Assembly (NCBI RefSeq): GCF_035918395.1
Contig: NZ_CP142362.1
Coordinates: 161,501-225,500, forward strand
Source: Mycolicibacterium sp. ND9-15
Lineage (GTDB): Bacteria; Actinomycetota; Actinomycetes; Mycobacteriales; Mycobacteriaceae
Direction of reading: 5' to 3'
Length of the DNA: 64,000 bases
Both the position numbers and the translations under genes were made by a program. Position 1 is the first letter of the stretch. Every line of letters starts with the position of its first letter. A model generated the notes under the pieces. It was not told where the DNA came from and did not search any database. It was given only the letters and a program-made list of their open reading frames with translations. Positions 51,929-63,458 of this stretch are shown piece by piece.

Positions 51929-52143
51929 CTAGACGCGGTAACTAGAGTAGGCGGCTACTCCATCTCGATTCGGGATTCGGCAGAAAGACCGGCACGATCG
52001 GCATTCGCAAACGGTTGCGCCCGGTTCTTCGGCCACCGGAACAACTCGGCCAGCGGCGCGACCGAGGAGTCGAGCCATGCCAAGATACCGAGGCTCAGAC
52101 CGACACCGCCCCCGGTCGGTAGCGTGCACATCGATGAGCGCAG
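51929..52143. other. Intergenic stretch
   Basis: 215 bp. A short open frame of about 66 codons on the minus strand has no start signal or protein-like composition; nothing else is recognised. Confidence 0.4.
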
Positions 52144-52953
52144 TCAGCCGTTGCGAGGCCGCCCAGACGGAAAGCGCGGGGCGCGCTTCTCCCGTAGTGC
52201 TGTGTAGCCCTCCACGACATCGGGTCCCAGGAACGTCAGCATCTCGTAGGCCGCGGACTGGTCGAACATCGGTCCGGCGGCGCGCAGCCAGTTGTTGAGG
52301 GCGCGCTTGGTCAACCGGATCGCGGGTTGCGCTCCGTTGGCGAGTTCGTCGGCGATTCGCAGCGCCTCGTCGAGAACCTGTTCGCGCGGAAGAGCTTTGG
52401 CGACCATCCCGATGCGTTCGGCCTCAACTCCCGTGATCATCTCGCCGGTCAACAGGTAGTAGCGGGCTTTGGCCATCCCAGCCAGCAGCGGCCAGATGAT
52501 CGCGGCGTGGTCACCGGCCGCGACTCCGAGTTTGACGTGGCCGTCGCCGATCTTGGCGTCCTCGGCGGCGATCGCGACGTCGGCGAGCAGCGCGGCCACG
52601 GTGCCGGCGCCGACCGCGACGCCGTTGATGGCGGAAACGATCGGTTTGTCGCAGTTGATGATGTTGTAGACCATCTCGCTCATCTCGTTGAGCATGTGCG
52701 AGACACGGTCGTAGTCACCGGCAATCCGTTCGACCATGGCCAGGTCACCTCCGGCGGAAAAGGCCTTGCCGGCACCGGTGATGACGGCGACGCGGGTATC
52801 TGGGTCGGCGGCGACGTCTTTCCAGATGGTCGCGAGCTCCCGATGCATCTCCTCGTCGGCGGCGTTGTACTTGTCCGGTCTGTCGATCGTGATGAGCAGT
52901 ACGCCGTTGTCGCGCCGCGTCAGCGTCAATTGGTTGTAGTCGTCAAGGTTCAT
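52144..52953 (-). CDS. Enoyl-CoA hydratase/isomerase family protein
   Basis: 269 residues from ATG 52953. Crotonase fold with oxyanion segments [16 protein letters not shown] and [19 protein letters not shown]; Tail [14 protein letters not shown]. The usual catalytic Glu pair position ([12 protein letters not shown]) has an Asp/His pattern, so true hydratase chemistry is uncertain. Possibly a paralogue of echA12 used with the neighbouring aldehyde dehydrogenase. No Shine-Dalgarno is obvious. Confidence 0.88.
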   Translation of the reverse strand: MNLDDYNQLTLTRRDNGVLLITIDRPDKYNAADEEMHRELATIWKDVAADPDTRVAVITGAGKAFSAGGDLAMVERIAGDYDRVSHMLNEMSEMVYNIINCDKPIVSAINGVAVGAGTVAALLADVAIAAEDAKIGDGHVKLGVAAGDHAAIIWPLLAGMAKARYYLLTGEMITGVEAERIGMVAKALPREQVLDEALRIADELANGAQPAIRLTKRALNNWLRAAGPMFDQSAAYEMLTFLGPDVVEGYTALREKRAPRFPSGRPRNG

Positions 52954-53558
52954 GCCGCAGACTCTATGGCGTACTGCAAGTCGGTCGAGTGGGCCTGCTC
53001 GGCAGCCTCGATCCGAGCGATCTCCGTGTGTTCGTAGGCGTCCAGTCGAACCCCGATTGGTGCGCTCAGTCTGATAGATCACTCCGAAGTTGTGCGCGGC
53101 CTCAACTATCTGACTTAGCGCGTCGAACCAGAAGGCCAGTGTGCCACTGAGCGCCGACGCGCAAACACCGAGCAGCCAGTTTTTGACCGTCGACCACGAT
53201 GTAGGCAGTCTTCAATTGCGCTCACCTACGCCAGCGGATCGCTTCTGAAGCGAACACGTCGGTTGAGCGGCGAATAGCCCGCCATGAACGCTACCCGGAT
53301 CGATGACCGGTGCGTCTGGCGTTGGCTGTGCCGTTTGAAAGTCCGTGGCCAGTGCTGGGACCAGTAGTTAAGGGCAATGCTCCCAATGTATTCCGTCTCG
53401 TGAATGGCGTCGGTAGAACCTCAGCGGTCCGGCGACGCTTACCCTGAGAATGCGGCTAAAGATGCTCAGAATGTTTCAATTCGCTACGACCCGCAGCAGT
53501 GATCTACCCATCACGCTGGACCTTCAACACGCACCAGCGACCGGCACTGGCTCCGTTG
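52954..53558. other. 605-bp gene-poor stretch
   Basis: No credible gene. A minus-strand frame continuous with the enoyl-CoA hydratase runs back to about 53208 and encodes a hydrophobic stretch (KNWLLGVCASALSGTLAFWF, near 53190-53131), but it has no start and may be a decayed gene. A 15-bp palindrome TCGCTTCTGAAGCGA lies at 53239-53253. GC content is lower than in flanking genes. Confidence 0.5.
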
Positions 53559-53963
53559 TCAACCCTCATCCGGCACGACAACGTCTGCGCCGAGGGCTCC
53601 CGCAGCCCTGGCCAACCGGGCGTCGAAGGTGACGAGCGGAACCGCGTACCGCACGGCAAGGGCTACGTACGGCGCGTCATACACGCTGAGGCTATGGTGC
53701 GATGCCCACACGGTGGTCAGCGACCACTCGTCGGAAAGACCGTATCGAACTTCCGCGGACAACAGCATTCGCGAACTCGGTCGCCTGGGCTCCGGTGACC
53801 AACTCCGCAGTCTCATAACGGCGGATCGTGCGGAGCACCTCCAAAGGGCCGTGCGCGGCACCATCCAATCGGGATCCGCGAACAGGATGACCCTGGCGGC
53901 GCCACCCAGCGACCCCGAGTCCATCAGCGCATGTGCCCACGCCGATGCGTCGACGACGATCAC
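53559..53963 (-). CDS. vapC: VapC-type PIN-domain toxin with two compensating frameshifts
   Basis: 134 residues, open throughout. N-terminus MIVVDASAWAHALMDSG (catalytic Asp5) and C-terminus SVYDAPYVALAVRYAVPLVTFDARLARA (catalytic Asp pair) are PIN-like. The middle, about residues 37-68 (53855-53760), is Arg/Ser/Trp-rich nonsense in this frame; the true sequence, AHGPLEVLRTIRRYETAELV then TGAQATEFANAVV, is in another frame. So a 1-base loss near 53856 is balanced by a 1-base gain near 53759. The central catalytic Glu (PLEVL) is lost, so the nuclease is probably inactive. GTG start overlaps the vapB stop. Confidence 0.75.
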   Translation of the reverse strand: MIVVDASAWAHALMDSGSLGGAARVILFADPDWMVPRTALWRCSARSAVMRLRSWSPEPRRPSSRMLLSAEVRYGLSDEWSLTTVWASHHSLSVYDAPYVALAVRYAVPLVTFDARLARAAGALGADVVVPDEG

Positions 53964-54211
53964 GCTCGGTCAACCTCAAACCCCTCGTCGCGCCCTTCGC
54001 GAACTACCCGTTCGGGGCTGAGGTCGTCGGGTATGCGGCACCGTTGCGCCGCCGAACGCTCGAACTCGTGCGAGTTTCGCGCGATGCGGGCCTCTCGCTC
54101 AACCATGGCGAGAAGGTAGCCCTGCATCGACTGCCCGTGCTTTGCCGCCTGCAGGGCGATCTCGTCACGAACATCCTCGGGAACGCCACGAATCTGAAGC
54201 GCCACACTCAT
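53960..54211 (-). CDS. vapB: VapB-type antitoxin
   Basis: 83 residues from ATG 54211 (GGAAAA 8 nt upstream; ATG 54226 is an alternative). Ribbon-helix-helix-type N-terminus MSVALQIRGVPEDVRDEIALQ, then the FitA-like AAKHGQSMQGYLLAMVEREA. Acidic/basic C-terminus for toxin wrapping (DDLSPERVVREGRDEGFEVDRA). The stop overlaps the vapC start by 4 bp. Confidence 0.85.
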   Translation of the reverse strand: MSVALQIRGVPEDVRDEIALQAAKHGQSMQGYLLAMVEREARIARNSHEFERSAAQRCRIPDDLSPERVVREGRDEGFEVDRA

Positions 54212-54296
54212 GCATGCATTTTCCATGCACCTCACACCGTCAGAACCGGCACTTCGTGGGGTGACCTCAAACTCGGCGAGAGCCCCGGGACAGCCG

Positions 54297-54644
54297 TCAG
54301 ACCGTGAAGCCGAGCGCCCGCAATTGTTCGCGACCGTCCTCGGTGATCTTGTCCGGCCCCCACGGCGGGACCCACACCCAGTTGATCCTGATCTCGTTGA
54401 CCAACCCCGCACCCACCAGGGCGGTCCGCGACTGGTCCTCGATCACATCGGTCAACGGGCAGGCCGCCGACGTCAGCGTCATGTCGATCAGCGCGACCTT
54501 GCCCTCCTCGCCCTGCTCGACGTCGATCCCGTAGACGAGACCCAGGTCGACGACGTTGATGCCCAGTTCGGGATCAACGACGTCGCGCATCGCCTCCTCG
54601 AGATCGAACAAGAATTCCTCGTCAGGCACTGCGGTGTCGCTCAT
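54297..54644 (-). CDS. sufT: SufT-like metal-sulfur cluster assembly protein (DUF59)
   Basis: 115 residues from ATG 54644, overlapping the sufU stop (ATGA). MIP18/DUF59 fold: AMRDVVDPELGINVVDLGLVYGI, DMTLTSAACPLTDVIEDQ with a conserved Cys. SufT helps mature Fe-S proteins under high demand. Last gene of the suf operon. Confidence 0.93.
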   Translation of the reverse strand: MSDTAVPDEEFLFDLEEAMRDVVDPELGINVVDLGLVYGIDVEQGEEGKVALIDMTLTSAACPLTDVIEDQSRTALVGAGLVNEIRINWVWVPPWGPDKITEDGREQLRALGFTV

Positions 54645-55099
54645 CCTGCCTCCTGTAATCCCTCGGACGCTTGCGCTAGCGCGTCTTTGAAAGCCATCCA
54701 ACCCAGCAACGCGCACTTGACCCGTGCCGGGTACTTCGCGACACCGGCGAATGCGATGCCGTCTCCGATCACATCCTCGTCGCCTTCGACGGTCCCCCGT
54801 GAGGAAATCATCTCGCTGAACGCCGCGACAGTCTTCAATGCGTCTCCGACGCTCTGCCCGATCACCTGATCGGTGAGCACCGACGTCGAGGCCTGACTGA
54901 TCGAACAGCCCTGGCCGTCATAGGAGATGTCGACCACCCGCTCGCCATCGTGGGACAGCGCAACCCGCAGCGTCACCTCGTCCCCGCAGGTGGGGTTGAC
55001 GTGGTGGACCTCCGCGCCGAACGGCTCGCGAAGGCCGCGGTTGTGCGGGTGCTTGTAGTGATCGAGGATCACTTCCTGATACATCTGCTCCAGCCGCAC
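54641..55099 (-). CDS. sufU: SufU sulfur-relay/ scaffold protein
   Basis: 152 residues. Zn/Cys motifs HHVNPTCGDEVTLRV, YDGQGCSISQASTSVL and RVKCALLGWMAFKDAL. In actinobacteria and firmicutes SufU accepts sulfur from SufS. GTG start. Overlaps sufT by 4 bp; 9 bp after sufS. Confidence 0.94.
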   Translation of the reverse strand: MRLEQMYQEVILDHYKHPHNRGLREPFGAEVHHVNPTCGDEVTLRVALSHDGERVVDISYDGQGCSISQASTSVLTDQVIGQSVGDALKTVAAFSEMISSRGTVEGDEDVIGDGIAFAGVAKYPARVKCALLGWMAFKDALAQASEGLQEAG

Positions 55100-55108
55100 G
55101 TCAGTCCC

Positions 55109-57161
<2,053 letters not shown>

Positions 57162-57165
<4 letters not shown>

Positions 57166-58373
57166 GATCGTTGCTGTTCTCTCGTCTCTGGATTCAAACC
57201 AGCCGTGATCGCTAGTTCTCGTTCGATTGCTTCGGTGAGGCGCTCGCGCACCGCCGGCACGGCGATCTTGGCGATGATCTCGTTGAAGAAGCCGCGCACC
57301 ACCAAGCGCCGCGCCTGATCCTCGGGGATGCCGCGGGCCCGTAGATAGAACAACTGCTCGTCGTCGAAACGTCCGGTCGCACTGGCGTGTCCGGCGCCGA
57401 CGATCTCGCCGGTCTCGATCTCCAGGTTGGGCACCGAATCCGCGCGGGCACCGTCGGTCAGCACCAGATTGCGGTTCACCTCGAAGGTGTCGGTGCCGGT
57501 GGCCTCGGCGCGGATCAGCACGTCCCCCACCCATACCGTGTGCGCATCAGGTTTCCCGGACTCCGGATCGCCTTGCAGCGCACCTTTGTACAGCACATCG
57601 GACTTGCAGTTCGGGTAGGAGTGGTCGACCAGCAGCCGGGACTCGAAGTGCTGGCCGTCGTCGGCGAAGTAGGTGCCGAGCAGCTTGGCGTCACCGCCGG
57701 GTCCGGTGAAGCGCACCGTCGCCGTGGTCCGTACGACGTCCCCACCGAGTGTCACGTTGACGTGCCCCAGCACGGCGTCCTTACCGAGCCGCGCGTGATG
57801 TGCGCTGACGTGCACGACGTCGTCGGCCCAGTCGGCGATCCAGATCACCCCGAGACCGGCGGAATCGCCGACGACGATCTCGACGTTGTCGGCGTAGGTC
57901 CCGCTGCCGCGCAGATCCACCACGACGATGGCCCGCGAGAGCTCCTCGACGCGGATCTGCAGATGTCCGTAGGCGACCGCACCCTCGCCCGGGCCGGTGA
58001 TGTCGATCTCGATCGGTTCGGCGATCTCGGTGTCGCGGCCGACGGTGACGATGGTCGCGGTATTGAACGATGAATAGGCTTGGGCGGCAACCCGGTCGGT
58101 GGGCGCACCGCCCTGGCCGAGCCGCTCGTCGCCGCGACGCACGGTCTCGATGGTGACACCCGGGCACTCGGTCACGACGATCGCCGCGGTTCCGGTCGCG
58201 GGAGCCGTTCCGTCGTGCAGGCCGCGCAGCCGCTTCAGCGGCGTGAAACGCCAGATCTCGTCACGGCCGCCGGGCACCTCGAACGCATCGACGTCGAACG
58301 AGGAGAACAGTTCGCCCTTGTTGACGGCGGCGAGGGCCGAGCCTTCCACCGCCGCGGCGAGATTGGATGACAC
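57162..58373 (-). CDS. sufD: SufD scaffold component
   Basis: 403 residues. Beta-helix fold typical of SufB/SufD (PIEIDITGPGEGAVAYGHLQIRVEE, RLLVDHSYPNCKSDVLYKGAL, VNRNLVLTDGARADSVPNLEIETGEIVGAGHASATGRF). The C-terminal helical region ends RERLTEAIERELA. GTG start immediately after the sufB stop (no gap). Confidence 0.96.
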
Positions 58374-60953
58374 TCAGCCCACCGCGCCTTCCATCTGCAG
58401 CTCGATCAGCCGGTTGAGCTCCAACGCGTACTCCATCGGAAGCTCCTTGGCGATCGGCTCGACGAAGCCGCGCACCACCATCGCCATCGCCTCGTCCTCG
58501 GTGAGGCCGCGGCTCATCAGGTAGAAGAGCTGATTCTCGCTGACCTTCGACACTGTGGCCTCGTGCCCCATCGTCACGTCGTCCTCGCGGATGTCGACGT
58601 ACGGGTAGGTGTCGGAGCGGCTCACCGTATCGACAAGGAGCGCATCGCATTTCACGCTCGCCCGCGACCCGTGCGCGCCCTTGTTGACTTGGACCAGGCC
58701 GCGGTAGGACGCGCGGCCCCCGCCGCGGGCCACCGACTTGGACACGATGTTGCTCGACGTGTTCGGCGCCAGGTGCAGCATCTTGGCGCCGGTGTCCTGA
58801 TGCTGGCCCTCGCCGGCGAACGCCACCGAGAGCACCTCACCCTTGGCGTGCTCACCGGTCATCCACACCGCCGGGTACTTCATCGTGACCTTGGACCCGA
58901 TGTTGCCGTCGACCCATTCCATGGTCGCGCCGGCTTCCGCTCGAGCGCGCTTTGTGACGAGGTTGTACACGTTGTTCGACCAGTTCTGAATAGTCGTGTA
59001 ACGGCAACGGCCACCGGGCTTTACAATGATCTCGACGACCGCCGAGTGCAGTGAGTCAGACTTGTAAACGGGAGCAGTGCAGCCCTCCACGTAATGCACA
59101 TACGCGCCCTCATCCACGATGATCAGCGTCCGCTCGAACTGGCCCATGTTCTCGGTATTGATCCGGAAGTAGGCCTGCAGCGGGATGTCGACGTGCACGC
59201 CCGGTGGGACGTAGATGAACGAGCCGCCCGACCAGACCGCGGTGTTGAGCGCGGAGAACTTGTTGTCGCCGGCCGGGATCACGGTCCCGAAGTACTGCTT
59301 GAAGATGTCCTCGTGTTCCTTCAGGCCCGTGTCGGTGTCGAGGAAGATGACGCCTTGCGCCTCAAGGTCTTCTCGGATCTGGTGGTAGACCACCTCGGAG
59401 TTGTGCGCCACGAGACCTTCGGCGACGAAGTTGTGCGGGCCATCAACTTCGATGTCGTACACCGGTTCCACCGCATACGGCTCGACCGACTTGACCCGCT
59501 CGAACCCGAGCCAGTCATTGCAGTGCACGCGAATCGTCGTGCCGTGCGCGCCGTTCGACGAATGGAAATAGGCTCGCCGGCCGAAGCGGTTCGTCCGCTT
59601 GATGTTTCGGCAACCCAGACGATCGAAATCGCCCGAAATCCCTAGCCGCCAGCCAATCTGTGTCCGAGACGGATCGTGGTAATAGGGCTGCGTGAAGGAC
59701 CATGGTCCGCCGGCTCGCAGTCCGGACAGCTCGGCGAGCTCACGCGCTTGCTTGATGAGAGGTTCATTAGCACATGTCAACAGGATGGAGCCGCTCTTAT
59801 CCGGGCTCACGTACCCGTCGGCATCGACCCAGCCGCCCAGGAATGCCAGCCGCTGGTCGACCGGGAGCGAGTAGACCCAATCCGGAACGCGCTTGGTCAG
59901 CGACAGTCCTGCGAAGCCGAGCTCGACGATCCACTCGGTGAGGGCCTTCGAGTTCACGACGACGCGGAACTCGTCCGCCTCGATGCAGCGTAGCCCGAAG
60001 AGGTCCTTGACGACGCGCGTCAACTCCGCGCGCAACTCGACATCGGTGGCTGGGATCGCGAACTGCACGCGACAGGTCTTGGTCGACAGATGCAGATTGC
60101 CGTCCCCGATGTACAGGCCAAGCAGCCACATCAGATCAACATCGCTAGTCGTCGGCGTTTCCAGCCCACCCACGGACGGAAGCTCGGCGGCCTCACCGAA
60201 GTTCGGGATCTGACGCGGCACGGCTATGAAGTCGCCAGCCTTGATCTCACCGACGGTCACCCAGCGACGGGCATAGCGTGCGCGCTGACGGCCCGGCTTG
60301 CGCTCGTCGCGCAGCACCAACATGGGATGGTTGTCCGTCGCGCGAAGTGTCCGCCGTCCAGTCTTGACCTCATAGGTCATCCGAGTATCGGTCTGGGCCG
60401 ACGCCTTGACCGGCGCCACGACGAACCGCTCGCCTATCTCGTCATATGCGAAAACCCGGTCGCCATAGACGACTTCCTTGATCGGAACTTGGCCACGATT
60501 GGCGGTCCATACCAACGTGTCTCCGGCCAAGCACTCATACTGAGCCGCCACACCAGCGACTAACCTTTGCTTTTCAGCCTCCGGAATGCCCAACCGGTCG
60601 TAGGTATTCCTAATATCTTCTGGCAAATCTTCCCAGGATGCGGCCTGCTTCTCGGTGGAGCGCACGAAGTACTTGATGTTGTCGAAGGCGATGCCCTCGA
60701 GGTTGGAGCCCCATTTCGGCATCGGCTTCTTGTCGAACGTGCGCAGCGCTTTCAGCCGGGTCTCGAGCATCCACTCCGGTTCGTTCTTCTTCCCCGAGAT
60801 GTCCCGAACCACCGCCTCGGACAGCCCGCGCTGCGCGCCGGCACCCGCGACATCGGAGTCCACCCAGCCGTAGCCGTACCGGCTCAGCGAAGCGATCGCC
60901 TCATCCTGGCTCAGCGGTTCGCCTACCTTGTGGACCTCGGGTGTCGTCGTCAT
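58374..60953 (-). CDS. sufB: SufB Fe-S scaffold precursor with intein
   Basis: 859 residues: N-extein 1-140, intein 141-518, C-extein 519-859. The mature spliced protein would be 481 residues, the usual SufB length. Extein hallmarks: [54 protein letters not shown]. Splicing joins QYE to [13 protein letters not shown]. The assembled cluster is passed on by SufBCD. ATG start overlaps the sufR stop by 4 bp. A sufB intein also occurs in M. tuberculosis. Confidence 0.97.
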   Translation of the reverse strand: MTTTPEVHKVGEPLSQDEAIASLSRYGYGWVDSDVAGAGAQRGLSEAVVRDISGKKNEPEWMLETRLKALRTFDKKPMPKWGSNLEGIAFDNIKYFVRSTEKQAASWEDLPEDIRNTYDRLGIPEAEKQRLVAGVAAQYECLAGDTLVWTANRGQVPIKEVVYGDRVFAYDEIGERFVVAPVKASAQTDTRMTYEVKTGRRTLRATDNHPMLVLRDERKPGRQRARYARRWVTVGEIKAGDFIAVPRQIPNFGEAAELPSVGGLETPTTSDVDLMWLLGLYIGDGNLHLSTKTCRVQFAIPATDVELRAELTRVVKDLFGLRCIEADEFRVVVNSKALTEWIVELGFAGLSLTKRVPDWVYSLPVDQRLAFLGGWVDADGYVSPDKSGSILLTCANEPLIKQARELAELSGLRAGGPWSFTQPYYHDPSRTQIGWRLGISGDFDRLGCRNIKRTNRFGRRAYFHSSNGAHGTTIRVHCNDWLGFERVKSVEPYAVEPVYDIEVDGPHNFVAEGLVAHNSEVVYHQIREDLEAQGVIFLDTDTGLKEHEDIFKQYFGTVIPAGDNKFSALNTAVWSGGSFIYVPPGVHVDIPLQAYFRINTENMGQFERTLIIVDEGAYVHYVEGCTAPVYKSDSLHSAVVEIIVKPGGRCRYTTIQNWSNNVYNLVTKRARAEAGATMEWVDGNIGSKVTMKYPAVWMTGEHAKGEVLSVAFAGEGQHQDTGAKMLHLAPNTSSNIVSKSVARGGGRASYRGLVQVNKGAHGSRASVKCDALLVDTVSRSDTYPYVDIREDDVTMGHEATVSKVSENQLFYLMSRGLTEDEAMAMVVRGFVEPIAKELPMEYALELNRLIELQMEGAVG
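59400..60533 (-). mobile_element. SufB intein with LAGLIDADG homing endonuclease
   Basis: 378 residues. Splice block A begins [18 protein letters not shown] (Cys1); block B TDNHPML (about 66-72); endonuclease motifs LLGLYIGDG (about 137-145) and LGGWVDADG (about 232-240); block [23 protein letters not shown] ending in His-Asn before Ser+1. Both LAGLIDADG repeats keep their Asp, so the endonuclease may be active. The DNA is less GC-rich than surrounding suf genes. Confidence 0.94.
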
Positions 60954-61681
60954 CTCGACGCTCCTTGCTTTCTAGTGGGGGCTGTGGCGCTGATCTTCTC
61001 GACCAGCGGTACGTGCGTGGTACAGGCGCAGTCGCCGTTGACGATCGTGGCGAGCCTCTGCACATGGGTTCCCAGAATCTCGGCGAACGCCTCGCGCTCG
61101 GTCTCGCACAGTTCGGGGAATTCCTCCGCGACGTGCGACACCGGACAGTGATGCTGACACAACTGGATACCGGGCACCGGACCGGCCACCGGTGTCGTCG
61201 TCGTCGCGTAGCCGGCCTTGGTCAGCGCGTCGGCGACCCGACCTGCAGTTGATTCAACGTCACCGGGCCCCTGAGATACTCCCGCGAGAATCCCGTCGAC
61301 ACGACGGCGCGCGAACGCCCGTACGGCGTCATCGCCACCGATCTCGCGCAGCTGGCGGATGGCATCGGCGGCGAGGTCGTCGTAGGCATGGCCCAGTTTG
61401 GCGCGCCCAGCCGCGGTTAGCCGGTACCGCTTCGCGGGCCTGCCGCGCCCCGTGTGCTGCCATGCCGCCGCGGCGCTGGACTGGGCGTCCCCGGCGTCCA
61501 TCAGCGCGTCAAGATGGCGACGCACTCCGGCGGCGGAGATTCCGAGCCGTTCGCCGATCTCACCGGCGGTGATCGGTCCGGATTCGAGCAGCAGTTGCAC
61601 GATCGCCCCACGCGTGTGGCGATCGGCTCCTGCGCTGGATGTCGCCGCCGGGGCGGCTCCAGCCTCCGGACTGAATTTCAC
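60950..61681 (-). CDS. sufR: SufR, Fe-S-sensing repressor of the suf operon
   Basis: 243 residues. Winged-helix DNA-binding N-terminus (about 20-90: [25 protein letters not shown]) and a C-terminal cluster-binding region with [19 protein letters not shown] and NGDCACTTH. It senses cluster supply, nitric oxide and redox stress and represses the operon. GTG start overlapped by a palindromic operator. Confidence 0.94.
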   Translation of the reverse strand: MKFSPEAGAAPAATSSAGADRHTRGAIVQLLLESGPITAGEIGERLGISAAGVRRHLDALMDAGDAQSSAAAAWQHTGRGRPAKRYRLTAAGRAKLGHAYDDLAADAIRQLREIGGDDAVRAFARRRVDGILAGVSQGPGDVESTAGRVADALTKAGYATTTTPVAGPVPGIQLCQHHCPVSHVAEEFPELCETEREAFAEILGTHVQRLATIVNGDCACTTHVPLVEKISATAPTRKQGASR

Positions 61682-61694
61682 AACACTATTGTGA
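61678..61694. promoter_or_regulatory. Candidate SufR operator
   Basis: TCACAA-CACTA-TTGTGA: perfect 6-bp arms with a 5-bp spacer, overlapping the sufR start codon. It fits my recollection of an inverted repeat bound by mycobacterial SufR, and its position would block transcription. Confidence 0.6.
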
Positions 61695-61760
61695 CGGAAT
61701 TCCGAAAGTCATGTAAAGCAAGGGCACCCTTAGCGAGGCGAGAGCCAAGTCGTCGGCGGT

Positions 61761-61766
61761 TACGCT
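61761..61766 (+). promoter_or_regulatory. -10 hexamer for mptB
   Basis: TACGCT, 6 nt before GTG 61773; too close to the in-frame TTG at 61770, so it supports the GTG start. Confidence 0.45.
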
Positions 61767-61772
61767 GCATTG

Positions 61773-63458
61773 GTGGCAGCCCGCCTACCTTCGTTCAGCT
61801 CGTGGATCGCCCGTTGGCATGCCGACGAACGCCCGGTGGGCTCCCCCCTCAACGACGCCGAGGTCATCGCGCTGCGCCGGACACGACTGTTCGGCGCGGC
61901 GGGCACGGTGCTGATGGCGATCGGTGCGCTCGGGGTCGGGGCAAGGCCGGTGGTGCAGGATCCGACGTTCGGCGTCCGGCTGCTCAACCTCCCGTCTCGT
62001 CTCCAGACGGTGTCTCTGACGATGACCACCACCGGCGCCGTCATGATGACGCTGGCCTGGTTGATGTTGGGGCGATTCGCGCTCGGTGACCGGCGCATGT
62101 CCCGCAGCCAACTGGACCGGTTGCTGTGGCTCTGGGTGCTGCCGCTGCTGATCGCCCCGCCGATGTACAGCCGAGACGTCTACTCCTATCTGGCGCAGAG
62201 CGAGATCGGCGTCAAAGGCCTCGACCCGTACCGGGTCGGTCCGGCGACCGGCCTCGGCCTGGACCACGTGTTCACGCTCTCGGTGCCGAACATGTGGCGC
62301 GAGACACCCGCCCCGTACGGGCCGCTGTTCCTGTGGATCGGACAGGGTATCTCCAGGCTGACCGGTGAGAACATCGTGGCCGCGGTGCTGTGTCACCGGT
62401 TGATCGTGCTGCTCGGCGTGTGCCTCATCGTCTGGGCGACACCGCGTCTTGCCCGTCGCTGCGGCGTCGCCGAGGTGAGCGCGCTGTGGCTCGGGGCGGC
62501 CAACCCGCTACTGATCATGCATCTGGTGGGAGGCATCCACAACGAGGCGCTGATGCTGGGCTTGATGCTCGCCGGCACCGAGTTCGCCCTTCGGGCTGTC
62601 GATGCCGCCACACCGCTGCTTCCCAGACCGCTGGCCTGGCCGCAGGACCGCGAGCAATGGGCGCGGTGGCGGCCGCTGGCCACGCTGCTGCTGGGCGTCG
62701 TCCTGATCACGCTGTCGTCGCAGGTGAAGCTGCCGTCGCTGCTGGCGCTCGGCTTCGTGGCGATGGCGCTGGCCTGCCGGTGGGGTGGCACCGTCAAGGC
62801 GTTCTTCTTGGCCGGTGGCTCGCTGACCGCCGTGTCGGTGGTGGTGATGGCGATCATCGGCTGGGCCAGCGGCCTCGGGTTCGGCTGGCTCAACACGCTG
62901 GGCACCGCCAACGTCGTGCGCAGTTGGATGTCGTTACCCACCTTGCTCGCCCTGGGCACCGGTCAGGTCGGCATCCTGCTGGGGCTCGGCGATCACACCA
63001 CCGCGGTACTGGGGCTGACCCGTGCGATCGGCGTCTTCATCATCGCAATCCTCGTGACCTGGCTGCTGCTGGCCGTGCTGCGCGGGCGCCTGCACCCCGT
63101 CGGCGGACTTGGCGTCGCGCTCGGCGTGACCGTGCTCCTGTTCCCGGTCGTCCAGCCCTGGTACGTACTGTGGGCCGTGCTCCCGCTCGCAGCGTGGGCC
63201 ACCCGGCCCGCGTTCCGCAGCACCACGATCGTGGTGACACTGGCAGTGGGCATCTTCGGCCCCACGGCCAACGGCGACCGGTTCACCGTATTTCAGATCC
63301 TGCTCGCCACCGCGGCAAGCACCGTGATCGTGCTCGGGCTCATTCTGCTCACCTACAACAGGCTGCCCTGGCGCAGCGTGACAAGCCCGCCTCCTGACCC
63401 ATCGTCGCCACCGCAGCCACAGCCGGTCCGACCCGACGCCTACGCTGAATCCCCGTGA
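61773..63458 (+). CDS. mptB: Alpha-(1->6)-mannosyltransferase (GT-C)
   Basis: 561 residues with about 12-13 helices. GT-C motif DVYSYLAQSEIGVKGLDPYRVGP on the first extracellular loop (acidic residue for polyprenyl-phosphomannose use); later NGDRFTVFQILLATAAS. It starts the mannan backbone of lipomannan/lipoarabinomannan. The Pro-rich tail (SPPPDPSSPPQPQPVRP) is variable. Divergent from sufR; GTGA overlap with the next gene. Confidence 0.93.
   Translation: MAARLPSFSSWIARWHADERPVGSPLNDAEVIALRRTRLFGAAGTVLMAIGALGVGARPVVQDPTFGVRLLNLPSRLQTVSLTMTTTGAVMMTLAWLMLGRFALGDRRMSRSQLDRLLWLWVLPLLIAPPMYSRDVYSYLAQSEIGVKGLDPYRVGPATGLGLDHVFTLSVPNMWRETPAPYGPLFLWIGQGISRLTGENIVAAVLCHRLIVLLGVCLIVWATPRLARRCGVAEVSALWLGAANPLLIMHLVGGIHNEALMLGLMLAGTEFALRAVDAATPLLPRPLAWPQDREQWARWRPLATLLLGVVLITLSSQVKLPSLLALGFVAMALACRWGGTVKAFFLAGGSLTAVSVVVMAIIGWASGLGFGWLNTLGTANVVRSWMSLPTLLALGTGQVGILLGLGDHTTAVLGLTRAIGVFIIAILVTWLLLAVLRGRLHPVGGLGVALGVTVLLFPVVQPWYVLWAVLPLAAWATRPAFRSTTIVVTLAVGIFGPTANGDRFTVFQILLATAASTVIVLGLILLTYNRLPWRSVTSPPPDPSSPPQPQPVRPDAYAESP

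Noticed and set aside
51929..52129. 66-codon minus-strand frame
   Set aside because: No ribosome-binding site, Cys/Arg-rich, no similarity to known folds; treated as chance.
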